Below are positions 26,054 through 34,186 of a stretch of 64,000 nt of DNA, in pieces. Source of the DNA: Prolixibacter bellariivorans ATCC BAA-1284 (GTDB lineage Bacteria > Bacteroidota > Bacteroidia > Bacteroidales > Prolixibacteraceae); NCBI RefSeq assembly GCF_000621705.1, contig NZ_JHXO01000010.1, positions 124,001-188,000 of the forward strand, written 5' to 3'. Within the stretch, counting starts at the first letter, position 1. Each line of letters opens with the position of its first letter. Under the pieces are notes generated by a model. It had not been told where the DNA came from. It ran no database searches and saw only the letters and a program-made list of their open reading frames with translations. A program made the position numbers and the translations under genes.

Positions 26054-26998
26054 TTAATTCATTACCCAATGGCTCATCTGTCCGGCATGCGCCAGAATAA
26101 AACGAAGGATGAGACCACCAATCAATACAAGGACAGGAGCCGCCGCGTACGGAACTTTCTTATCTCGCATCTCCAGAATTTCCAGTATCGCAGGGATAAC
26201 AAGTCCCATTCCGACAACCAGCACCCAGAATGCCGCGGTGAAATCGCCTCCCATGAAAAGATCGGCTGCATTGATTTTCGTTTGCGTACCGGCATTGAAG
26301 CCCATGAACATGTGGATGATCAAGAACAGTTCAACGGCAATCAGGCCCAAGTCAATACGGGCAAACATGTGTCTTTCCGCCTTCACTTTGGAAAGCAGCA
26401 CGATAGAGGCCGCACCGGTTGACAATCCGGAAATCAGGAACAACGGCCCAAGGATGGAGGTATTCCACAACGGACGTGCATTGAAAGCGGAGAACAGAAT
26501 ACCGGTATAAACGCCAAGAATCAATGCGAGGGTCATCATCGCCCAGGCCATCTCCTTTTTGTATTTATTCAGCCAGTTAACTCCATCCTTCACCCATTGA
26601 AATTTCCAGTCCCAGTTCGGAAAGAATTCCCGGATATGCAGTCCGGCCCAGACAATGGACAGCGGAGTGATAGCCATCAGGGTCCAGGCTCCCCAACTCA
26701 TGGGCGATTCCAGTTTGATGGTTGTATACAATCTCCAGAAATAGAGTTTGTGTTTCAGGTCGAGGAAGAGAAACAGCAGTCCTAATACCAGGATGAAGGG
26801 CACCAGAATAGGCGCTTTTCTGACAGCAGTCGGATATTGCTCCTCTTTATTCCATACAGCGAACAGCCCGGCGAAGAACAGGATGCCGGCAGCCAAACCG
26901 CCCAAAAAAAGGTAACTGGGGATTTGCCACTCCCAAACACCAAGATGCGGGTCGATTAGCGGATTCATCCGTCCACTGACAATGAGATCTTCGTTCAT
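26054..26998 (-). CDS. NrfD/PsrC-type membrane subunit of the Mo-enzyme complex
   Basis: A 314-residue polytopic protein of the NrfD/PsrC family with about eight hydrophobic segments; the N-terminal part WQIPSYLFLGGLAAGILFF is characteristic. It should exchange electrons and protons between the quinone pool and the FeS subunit encoded 20 nt upstream. No haem-binding histidine pattern is required in this family. Role: membrane anchor of a polysulfide/thiosulfate-type reductase (or its oxidising counterpart). Confidence 0.9.
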   Translation of the reverse strand: MNEDLIVSGRMNPLIDPHLGVWEWQIPSYLFLGGLAAGILFFAGLFAVWNKEEQYPTAVRKAPILVPFILVLGLLFLFLDLKHKLYFWRLYTTIKLESPMSWGAWTLMAITPLSIVWAGLHIREFFPNWDWKFQWVKDGVNWLNKYKKEMAWAMMTLALILGVYTGILFSAFNARPLWNTSILGPLFLISGLSTGAASIVLLSKVKAERHMFARIDLGLIAVELFLIIHMFMGFNAGTQTKINAADLFMGGDFTAAFWVLVVGMGLVIPAILEILEMRDKKVPYAAAPVLVLIGGLILRFILAHAGQMSHWVMN

Positions 26999-27018
26999 TG
27001 TTATATGATTTTTTAGGT

Positions 27019-27552
27019 TTAGACTAAGATGTACAATTGCGGATCAGTTCCCGCTTCCGGAATTAGTGTTTTGTACTTTCGTACACGAAGAAGTGTTGAC
27101 ATTTCGGAATTCGGATCATCCAAATCACCGAAATATAGGCACTTGGTCGGACAGACCGCCACACAAGCCGGATCTTCGCCATCTTTCACCCGGTGATCGC
27201 AGAAAGTACATTTGTCGACATACCCTTTCGGGTGAATATACCGGGCATCGTAAGGGCACGAAATGATGCAGGCACTACACCCAATACATTTCTCTTCGGC
27301 TACTTTCACAATACCGCCTTCGGCATAATGACTTGCCCCGGTCGGACAGCTTCGCACACACGGCGCATTATCACAGTGATTACAACGCTCCGAACGCAAT
27401 TCGGTATGCAACTCAGGATAAATACCGTGGTTGATTTCACGCACCCAGTCACGGGCATAGCCGATGGGTACATTATTTTCAGTCTGACAAGCTACTACGC
27501 AGTCGCTACAACCCACGCATTTTTTGCTGTCAACAGCCATTGCATATCTCAT
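27019..27552 (-). CDS. Four-cluster ferredoxin-like subunit (PsrB/NrfC type)
   Basis: A 177-residue electron-transfer subunit with sixteen cysteines in four groups: CVGCSDCVVAC, CNHCDNAPCVRSC, CIGCSACIISC and CTFCDHRV with PACVAVC. This is the DmsB/PsrB/NrfC arrangement for four [4Fe-4S] clusters. It lacks its own signal peptide and would be carried across the membrane with the Tat-dependent catalytic subunit. It begins 2 nt after that gene ends. Confidence 0.93.
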   Translation of the reverse strand: MRYAMAVDSKKCVGCSDCVVACQTENNVPIGYARDWVREINHGIYPELHTELRSERCNHCDNAPCVRSCPTGASHYAEGGIVKVAEEKCIGCSACIISCPYDARYIHPKGYVDKCTFCDHRVKDGEDPACVAVCPTKCLYFGDLDDPNSEMSTLLRVRKYKTLIPEAGTDPQLYILV

Positions 27553-27554
27553 AA

Positions 27555-29795
27555 TCAGGCCTCCTCTCCTTTCGTAAATCTGAAGGTTACAAAGTTTCCA
27601 CGCATTCCGGTTCCGCCCATAATCGGGTCAACCATCACATTGGTAATCATTTCAGCATCGCTGGCACCACGTCCGTAAGCTCTGGACAACTTTTTATTGG
27701 CATGTCCAAAACCATGAACCATGTAAACCGAATCCCAGCGGATGCGTTCGGTTACCCTGACTTTAATTGGGAAACTGGAAACTACGTTGTCCTGATTCTG
27801 CAGATACACTTCCTGACCATTTTTCAAGTCCCATTCGCGGGCAACTTTCGGATTCACCCAAACCGAATTCTCGGACATCAGGTCAGTCAGATTCGGGTTA
27901 TTCGCTGTGCGCGTGAAAGTATGCATGGGAGCCCGGCCGTAAATCAGTCGGTAATAGCCCTGTGGAGGTTCGGGGTGAGCTGTGTAGGTCGGCATCGGAT
28001 CGAAACCGGCTTCAGCGAAAGCAGTTGAATAGAGTTCAATTTTTCCCGTATTGGTAAAGAATTCTACTGCTTCTCCATCCTTGAAATAGATATCGTCGTA
28101 AGCACGCTTCCATTTTTTCACACCCACCTGTTGCATTTCGGCAAGAGAAGTACCCATCTGCTTCAATTCATGATCCAGCTCTTCTTCAAGTGTATCGAAA
28201 GGGAAATACTGTTCCAGTCCCATGTAACGGCTCAGATTTTTGGCCATCCACCAGGCACTGCGACTTTCGTATTTCGGTTTGGCTGCCGGCATACGTAAGG
28301 CAATAGTTGGCTCACGATGCTGCGAATCACGGATTGAATCATACCGCTCGAGATAGGTACATTCGGGAAGAACGACATCTGCCCAACCGGTAATTTCCAT
28401 CGGCATGGTATCAACCACGACCATTAAATCCAGATTTTGAATGGCTGCCAGTGTTTTCTTACGATCAGGCAACGTTTCAATCAGGTTGGTTCCATTGACA
28501 ATCCACCCCTTAATAGAGCGGTTCATCCCCGAAGTTGGAATGGTCGCATCGCACATCCCGTTGGCTAAAGCCAGATCAGCCAGCTGATATTTACCGTCCA
28601 TGGCATCACGCCATGTAAATTCCGGCTTGGGGAAAGGTGGAAGTTTAGCGTGTGGAACACTAACCTTATCGGGCATGTAGAATCCACCCCGACGGCCCCA
28701 TGAACCCAAAAGTGCGTTCAGAATCGCTACTGCACGCAACCGCTGCGTATCGTCACCGTACCAAGTTACATGCCTTCCGGGATGAACAATGGTGGCCGGA
28801 GCCGCTTTTGCCATTTCACGAACTGTCTCACGGATCACATCGGGTTTGATGGTGGTAATTCCATAGGCCCACTCAGGAGTCATGCTTTGAACATGCGCCT
28901 TCAGCTGATCGAAACCATAGGCGTGCTGCTCAATATATTTCTTATCGTAAAGTTCTTCATTGATAATCACGTGAATCCATGCCAGCAATAAAGCAATATC
29001 GGTAGCCGGTTTTATTGGCAACCAGTATTTCGACTTGCTTGCAGCTGTGGAAAAACGGGGATCCACTGTAATAATAGTGGCATTTTTATCGATGGCATCC
29101 GACATTTCCTGCACGTGCCCGTTGTGCATATTTTCACCGATGTGTGAGCCAATCAGCACCATGCAACGGGTATCACGGATGTCGGTATTCTCGGGAGAAT
29201 TGATTCCCTGTCCATAGGTTGCGATAAAGGCCACTTCACGCGGACCACGACACTGCGCGTACGAGGGGGCAGCAACATTTGCCGAGCCAAAACCCTTCAT
29301 TAGCTTGGTGAAGTGCTTACCTCCCGAACCATGAGTAAACAGGGCTGTGGCTTCAGCGCCATGCTCCTCTTTAATTTTGGCCATCTTATCAGCGATGTAC
29401 TTAAAGGCTTCGTCCCATGAAGCACGACGAAAGGTTTGTTTGCCTCGCTCTTCTGTTCGAATAAGCGGATATTTCAGCCTATCTTCGTCGTAATACATGC
29501 CGACACCTCCGGTACCACGAGGACAAAATCGCCCGTTGCTATTCAAATCCAGGTTATTACCGGTGATTTTCTTAATCTGACCGTCCTCATCCTTGTGAAC
29601 CCAACCAGCGCATTTCCAGAAACAGACTTCGCAATACGTGGGAGTTCGTTTTAATTCAGAGGGCAGCTTATAATCGCTATCCTGCTTTTCGGAGCCGGCA
29701 ACCGATGATGTAGCCTTAACGACCTGATTACCGACAAACAAACCAGCAGAACTTAACGCGGAGATTTTGATAAAATCCCTTCTGCTCTTTACCAT
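27555..29795 (-). CDS. Tat-exported molybdopterin oxidoreductase, Psr/Phs-like catalytic subunit
   Basis: A 746-residue catalytic subunit with a Tat signal (SRRDFIK at 4-10) and an N-terminal [4Fe-4S] site C55-x2-C58-x3-C62 with the fourth Cys in NGRFCPRG. The body has the molybdopterin-binding features of the DMSO-reductase superfamily, including QCRGPREVAFIATYGQ near residue 185, where the putative Mo-ligand Cys lies. It is closest in layout to polysulfide, thiosulfate or tetrathionate reductases. The downstream genes add FeS and NrfD subunits, YeeE/YedE and rhodanese, which favours a sulfur substrate. The exact substrate and direction are not decided by the sequence. Confidence 0.88.
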   Translation of the reverse strand: MVKSRRDFIKISALSSAGLFVGNQVVKATSSVAGSEKQDSDYKLPSELKRTPTYCEVCFWKCAGWVHKDEDGQIKKITGNNLDLNSNGRFCPRGTGGVGMYYDEDRLKYPLIRTEERGKQTFRRASWDEAFKYIADKMAKIKEEHGAEATALFTHGSGGKHFTKLMKGFGSANVAAPSYAQCRGPREVAFIATYGQGINSPENTDIRDTRCMVLIGSHIGENMHNGHVQEMSDAIDKNATIITVDPRFSTAASKSKYWLPIKPATDIALLLAWIHVIINEELYDKKYIEQHAYGFDQLKAHVQSMTPEWAYGITTIKPDVIRETVREMAKAAPATIVHPGRHVTWYGDDTQRLRAVAILNALLGSWGRRGGFYMPDKVSVPHAKLPPFPKPEFTWRDAMDGKYQLADLALANGMCDATIPTSGMNRSIKGWIVNGTNLIETLPDRKKTLAAIQNLDLMVVVDTMPMEITGWADVVLPECTYLERYDSIRDSQHREPTIALRMPAAKPKYESRSAWWMAKNLSRYMGLEQYFPFDTLEEELDHELKQMGTSLAEMQQVGVKKWKRAYDDIYFKDGEAVEFFTNTGKIELYSTAFAEAGFDPMPTYTAHPEPPQGYYRLIYGRAPMHTFTRTANNPNLTDLMSENSVWVNPKVAREWDLKNGQEVYLQNQDNVVSSFPIKVRVTERIRWDSVYMVHGFGHANKKLSRAYGRGASDAEMITNVMVDPIMGGTGMRGNFVTFRFTKGEEA

Positions 29796-30157
29796 TAAGT
29801 TAGACTTTTAAACATTTACATACGAAAATATACAATTATTAACATGCTAATACATGAAAAAATCACAGGAAAGCAACACACCACACAACTACCTGTCTTT
29901 CAGACATGTGTTTTTTAGCACAAGAGTGTAATTATATTTGGTTTTATTCCAAATAACTTATCTACAGATTGATTTTTAAGCACTTTGCAGGAGAACCGGG
30001 AAAGATGGGTAATACGCCGCCATAATTAATTGTTATTCTTTTCATTACAAAGAACAAGGCTGCACATTCAGACACTAAAGAAGATGCATTTGTAAAGCAG
30101 GCAAGAATACTATGCTTATTAAGATAGAATAAATATAAAATATAACTATCCTTCTAT
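29796..30157. other. 362-bp intergenic region between the Mo-enzyme operon and mobA
   Basis: The region is AT-rich. Two short palindromes stand out: TGTCT-N3-AGACA at 29894-29906 and ATTTGG-N7-CCAAAT at 29936-29954. Either might be an operator upstream of the Mo-enzyme operon, which starts at 29795 going left. I see no gene, tRNA or terminator; the 3' end of mobA faces this region. Confidence 0.45.
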
Positions 30158-30727
30158 CTACAGGTCACTCGGAGCATTCAGATTATCAAACAAGCGGGGA
30201 TTCTTGTCCAACATATCCTGAAAAGAAAGCAGGTGGATATCGGCAGACTTAATGATTTCCTGCAAACGATACTGGTTCAGCAATAGATTTTCCTCAAAAA
30301 CCAGGTGCATGGAATGATGATATATCGCCACCAGGGGTTCAAGTCCACCATCGTGATAAGGTACCGTGCCTTTACTCGCGCGTGCGCCAATCAGTCGGGA
30401 GAGTACTTCGCGGGTAACAAAAGGAACATCACAGCTTAACACCAGATTCCATTCATGTGTGGATGCGCGCAAGGCTGCATGCAAGCCACCAGCTGGTCCA
30501 CAATATATGTATTCATCTTCCACCACCGGGTAACCAAGCTCACGATAAGCATCGTGATTGGCGCTTATGATGATATCCTGACAAAAATATTTCAGCAGCG
30601 CAAGCGAATATTGCACAAGTGGTTTTCCCTGATAAAGAACAAATCCCTTATCGGTTCCCATCCGGGTACTTTTTCCTCCGGAAAGTACAATACCTCCCAA
30701 ATCCAGTGTCAGTTTTTCTCGATTCAT
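30158..30727 (-). CDS. mobA: Molybdenum cofactor guanylyltransferase MobA
   Basis: MobA adds GMP to Mo-molybdopterin to give the bis-MGD form required by DMSO-reductase-type enzymes such as the one encoded next door. The nucleotide-binding loop is GGIVLSGGKSTRMGTDKG near the N-terminus, and the metal-binding Asp is in SCDVPFV. An earlier start at 30763 would add 12 hydrophobic residues that the family lacks, so ATG 30727 (MNREKLTLDLGG) is preferred. About 190 residues, the usual size. Confidence 0.9.
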   Translation of the reverse strand: MNREKLTLDLGGIVLSGGKSTRMGTDKGFVLYQGKPLVQYSLALLKYFCQDIIISANHDAYRELGYPVVEDEYIYCGPAGGLHAALRASTHEWNLVLSCDVPFVTREVLSRLIGARASKGTVPYHDGGLEPLVAIYHHSMHLVFEENLLLNQYRLQEIIKSADIHLLSFQDMLDKNPRLFDNLNAPSDL

Positions 30728-30849
30728 ACGACTAAATGTAGGCAGAAATCCAAAACAGAACAAGTTAACTTTTAGCCGTCCATTTTATTCTTCAACTCAA
30801 GACCTCACGCCTATTTTCATTACCTTTAAATTCCTGAAAAAAGTTATTT

Positions 30850-31323
30850 ATGAACCCAATTCTGAATTATAAGGAAGCAATAAGCAAAGCAGCAGCTCTC
30901 TGCAGTAAATCAGAAAAATGCAGTGGCGATATTCGAAAAAAAATGCATGACTGGGGCATTTCTCCTGAAGAAACAGAAAAAGCCATCACCTGGCTTCAAA
31001 ACGAGAAATTTCTGGATGACGCAAGATTTGCTGGCTTTTTTGCCCGCGATAAATTTCGGTTCAATGGCTGGGGAAAAATCAAAATACGCTATGCTTTGCG
31101 ACAGAAAGGAGTGGACACATCAATTATAGAGGAATCGGTAGCTGCCCTTGATGAAAAGGAATACCGACGCCTCCTGACAGAACTTATTCAGGCGAAAGCC
31201 GGAAAGATAAAAGCCGAATCGACATACGAGAAAAAAGCCAAGCTGGTTCGTTATGCCCAGGGAAGAGGTTTCGAACCCGAACTAATTTTCAACGCTGTTG
31301 ACGATGTGCTGGCAGAGGAATAA
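30850..31323 (+). CDS. recX: Regulatory protein RecX
   Basis: A 157-residue helical protein of the RecX family, which modulates RecA filaments. The three-helix repeats show in KMHDWGISPEETEKAITWLQ with FLDDARFAGFFARDKF, then GWGKIKIRYALRQKGV and the C-terminal RYAQGRGFEPELIFNAV. It is a stand-alone gene; recA is not in the window. Confidence 0.9.
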   Translation: MNPILNYKEAISKAAALCSKSEKCSGDIRKKMHDWGISPEETEKAITWLQNEKFLDDARFAGFFARDKFRFNGWGKIKIRYALRQKGVDTSIIEESVAALDEKEYRRLLTELIQAKAGKIKAESTYEKKAKLVRYAQGRGFEPELIFNAVDDVLAEE

Positions 31324-31364
31324 AGAGGGCGTTTTCAGAGCTTCCGCCAAGCTATTTATTTTCC

Positions 31365-31372
31365 TACCTTTG
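31365..31372 (+). promoter_or_regulatory. Candidate -7 element for prfB
   Basis: TACCTTTG fits TAnnTTTG exactly, 26 nt before the prfB ATG at 31399. The -33 position reads TTCC at 31342-31345, so only the -7 part is convincing. Confidence 0.45.
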
Positions 31373-31398
31373 CGCGACAGAATAAAAACTGAAATACC

Positions 31399-32494
31399 AT
31401 GATACAAAAGGAGCAGATCAGAGATCTTGCTGAGCGCCGGGATGCGCTGAGGAGGTATCTTTGACGTCGATCAGAAATTGATCCAAATTGAAGAAGAAGA
31501 ATTAAAGACTCAGGACCCTGGTTTTTGGGATAATCCCAAAGAGGCAGAACAACAAATGAGAGTTATTCGTGGCCTCAAACAATGGACCGATGCTTTTCAG
31601 GGAGTTAATCAGTCACTTGAAGACCTTCTGGTACTTTTCGAGTTCCAGGAAGCTGGTGAAGCCACGGAAGAAGAGGTTGAAGAACAGTATTCCAATGCAT
31701 TGGAGGCTGTCGAAAACCTAGAGACCAAGAACATGCTGCGGCGTGAAGAGGATAAGCTGGGTGCCGTGATGAAAATCAATGCAGGCGCCGGTGGTACCGA
31801 GGCCAATGACTGGGCTGAAATGCTGATGCGCATGTATATTCGATGGGCGGAACAGCATGGTTACAAAGTCCGCGAATCGAGCCTTGTGCCCGGCGAGGAT
31901 GCCGGTGTGAAAAACGTTACGTTGGAAATTGAAGGCGATTATGCTTATGGTTACCTGAAAAGTGAAAACGGAGTTCACCGATTGGTTCGTATTTCACCAT
32001 TCAATGCCCAGGGTAAAAGACAAACTTCGTTTACTTCGGTATTTGTTGCTCCATTGGTTGACGACACAATTGAAATTGACATCAATCCGTCGGATATAAC
32101 CTGGGAAACATTCCGTTCAGGTGGAGCTGGCGGACAGAACGTTAACAAGGTGGAAACCGGAGTTCGATTACGGCACGGACCGAGTGGAATTGTTATCGAC
32201 AACACCGAGTCGCGTTCGCAGCTTCAGAATAAGGAAAATGCCATGCGCTTACTGAAATCTCAGTTGTATGAAATTGAGATTAGGAAACGCCGCGAAGAAG
32301 AAATGAAGCTGGAAGCCACCAAAAAGAAAATTGAGTGGGGCTCCCAAATTCGCTCGTATGTGATGCAACCCTATAAAATGGTGAAGGACACGCGGACAAA
32401 TTATGAAACTTCCAATGTTCAGGGAGTTATGGACGGCGATTTGGATGGCTTCATTAAAGCTTTCCTAATGGAGTTCTCTTCGGAAGAGGCCTGA
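31399..32494 (+). CDS. prfB: Peptide chain release factor 2, programmed +1 frameshift
   Basis: RF2 ends translation at UGA and UAA. The start ATG 31399 opens a frame that meets an in-frame TGA at 31462-31464 after 21 codons. The context is AGGAGG TAT CTT TGA C, the known autoregulatory frameshift site with an internal Shine-Dalgarno sequence. After a +1 shift at CTT the frame continues from GAC 31463 to the TGA stop at 32492-32494, giving about 364 residues. The catalytic GGQ is in GGAGGQNVNKVE, and the codon-reading SPF motif is in RISPFNAQGK. PrmC, which methylates the GGQ glutamine, is also in this window. Confidence 0.96.
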
Positions 32495-32520
32495 GGCTGA
32501 TAACGTCAAATGATATGATA

Positions 32521-32562
32521 AAAGCCCGGAGACATTCAATCCGAATGATTCGGGCTTTTGTT
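32521..32562. terminator. Terminator between prfB and the HAD gene
   Basis: The outer stem AAAGCCCG / CGGGCTTT encloses a second stem CATTC / GAATG and ends in T4 on the plus strand. It overlaps the last codons of the convergent HAD gene. Confidence 0.75.
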
Positions 32563-33180
32563 ACTTTGAAGAATACCAATCACTTCGTTAGGCGAATCAG
32601 CCAACCATCCGGGGTGCAGCTCCGATAAGCGCTGCCGTGTATTCATTCCCCAGGTAACGGCAATCACGGGCACCGCCACCCGTTGACAAGCTTCGACATC
32701 GCGTACCTCGTCACCTACATAAACCACATCATCAGCCGATAGCGATTCACTTTTTAACAAACGCTGCAATGCCTTGCTCTTCCCGAAAAGGGGAATATTG
32801 CACTCCATTCGGTCGAAATACTCCAGCCCGTTTCGTTTTAAAAATTCCTGTACTACTTCAAACTTATTACTGGTAAGCACCAGCAATCGCTTATCCCGGG
32901 TTAAAGTATCCAACATCTCTTTAATGCCGTCAAAAGGCTGTACTGATGCCATCTTGCTCCGGAACATTCGTTTCATGTCGCGCATGAAAAAGGGCAACCG
33001 ATACCATGAAATTCCTGATTCACGCAAAAGTTCTTTCGTACTCTTGTTCCGGTTTTTACGCCAATCATCCGTCTTCGGGTAACGATACTTCTCCGCCAGT
33101 TCATTGGCGCAGTCGGCCATCACCGGCGCCGAATCGGCCAGCGTTCCGTCAAAATCAAATATGATAACATCCGCGTTCAT
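32536..33180 (-). CDS. HAD-family phosphatase, phosphoglycolate phosphatase-like
   Basis: A 214-residue HAD hydrolase. Motif I is DFDGTLADS near residue 9, motif II is LLVLTSNK around residue 100, and motifs III/IV lie in KALQRLL and VVYVGDEVRDVEA. A helical cap of the phosphoglycolate phosphatase type lies between motifs I and II. The substrate is not determined by the sequence. It is convergent with prfB and shares a terminator hairpin with it. Confidence 0.88.
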   Translation of the reverse strand: MNADVIIFDFDGTLADSAPVMADCANELAEKYRYPKTDDWRKNRNKSTKELLRESGISWYRLPFFMRDMKRMFRSKMASVQPFDGIKEMLDTLTRDKRLLVLTSNKFEVVQEFLKRNGLEYFDRMECNIPLFGKSKALQRLLKSESLSADDVVYVGDEVRDVEACQRVAVPVIAVTWGMNTRQRLSELHPGWLADSPNEVIGILQSNKSPNHSD

Positions 33181-33305
33181 GCGTCCTCTGTTTTTGTTGG
33201 TGTTTCCCGTGAATACACGGTGTGTAAGTTACTTTTTTGTTTTTCTTAAACTGAATGCGTCGGAAACTGTTCAAGAGTGATAACAATAATTTAATTCGCT
33301 GAACT

Positions 33306-33647
33306 ATGATGACCATTTACCACAATCCACGTTGCGCCAAATCACGCGCCGGACTTAAGTACCTGGAAGAAAACAATATTGAACACAAAGTGCGCCTGTA
33401 TCTGCAAGAGCACCTTTCGGTTGAAGAGCTTTCAACCCTGTTAAAACTAACTGGTTTGGATGTAGTAGATCTGGTCCGGAAACAGGAAGATTACTACAAA
33501 AAGGAATTAAAAGGAAAAGAGTTTACCACCGAAGAGTGGCTTCAGATTCTGGCTGATAATCCAAAATTATTACAACGCCCCATTGTACAGGAAGAGAAAA
33601 AAGCAGTATTAGCCCAGCCGCCCGAAAAAATTGATGAACTGAAATAG
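33306..33647 (+). CDS. ArsC/Spx-family thioredoxin-fold protein
   Basis: A 113-residue protein with the ArsC-family fold. The N-terminus has IYHNPRCAKSRAGLKYLEE with a single catalytic-type Cys in CxxS, and the C-terminal part has LLQRPIV, which carries the conserved Arg. True arsenate reductases, YffB-like proteins and Spx regulators share this pattern. No arsR or arsB genes are nearby, so a role in arsenate resistance is not supported. Confidence 0.82.
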   Translation: MMTIYHNPRCAKSRAGLKYLEENNIEHKVRLYLQEHLSVEELSTLLKLTGLDVVDLVRKQEDYYKKELKGKEFTTEEWLQILADNPKLLQRPIVQEEKKAVLAQPPEKIDELK

Positions 33648-33846
33648 GACCATCTCCGGGCTAATGATTTTGCCTGATGAGAGCAGATGAAATTTCGGAC
33701 GGAGAAGTAATTCCATGATAACATATTATATTATTCACATATTATCATTCTTATAATTATACTCTATCCTCCCTTTTCTGACGAGCTATTTTTTCAGACA
33801 AAAATATCTTTTTCCATAAAACACAATCGAATTACCAACGAAAAAT

Positions 33847-33880
33847 AAAAGGCGGCAGAATGGCTCCTGCCGCCTTTTAA
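33847..33880. terminator. Strong hairpin terminator
   Basis: AAAAGGCGGCAG pairs perfectly with CTGCCGCCTTTT around an 8-nt loop. It is about 200 nt after the ArsC-like gene. Its symmetrical A and T flanks allow function on both strands. Confidence 0.75.
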
Positions 33881-34148
33881 ATCAAACAACTAATATTACC
33901 CTAAATGTCAGCTTATATCACTGACAACCAAAACCATTTAACTTTGCAATTGATCAAAATAAACCCCAAAAACAAACTAAAAAAATACGCAAAGTTACTA
34001 TTTAATACGGAGTCAAATGGAGATGGTTACAATGTCATAAATAATTTTCTCTTCAGTATTACCTCGTCCTACCGATTCCAAACCGATGATTATTATCAGA
34101 TTCAGTAAAAAAGCTTAGATTTTTTAGAAACAACTAGTATAAAACCTT

Positions 34149-34156
34149 TAACTTTG
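34149..34156 (+). promoter_or_regulatory. Candidate -7 element for mutA-mutB
   Basis: TAACTTTG matches TAnnTTTG exactly, 31 nt before the mutA ATG. The -33 region is T-rich (TTTTT at 34121-34125), but its spacing is a few nucleotides too long. Confidence 0.45.
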
Positions 34157-34186
34157 GCCTCGATTTTTCTAAACAGTTACATTGTT

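Larger units (their letters stand above)
33648..34186. other. 540-bp intergenic region before methylmalonyl-CoA mutase
   Basis: It contains a strong terminator (33847-33880) and two promoter-like TAACTTTG boxes at 33939-33946 and 34149-34156. An open frame at 33905-34108 is AT-rich with no family resemblance, so it is not called. Nothing else is recognised. Confidence 0.5.

Noticed and set aside
31399-31470. Frameshift error or pseudogene in prfB
   Set aside because: The AGGAGG TAT CTT TGA C context is the known programmed site, so the shift is functional and not damage.
33306-33647. Arsenate resistance operon
   Set aside because: Only an ArsC-family protein with CxxS is found; arsR, arsB and acr3 are missing.
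33905-34108. 67-codon open frame before mutA
   Set aside because: AT-rich, low-complexity translation, no RBS, and no resemblance to any family. It overlaps promoter-like sequence.
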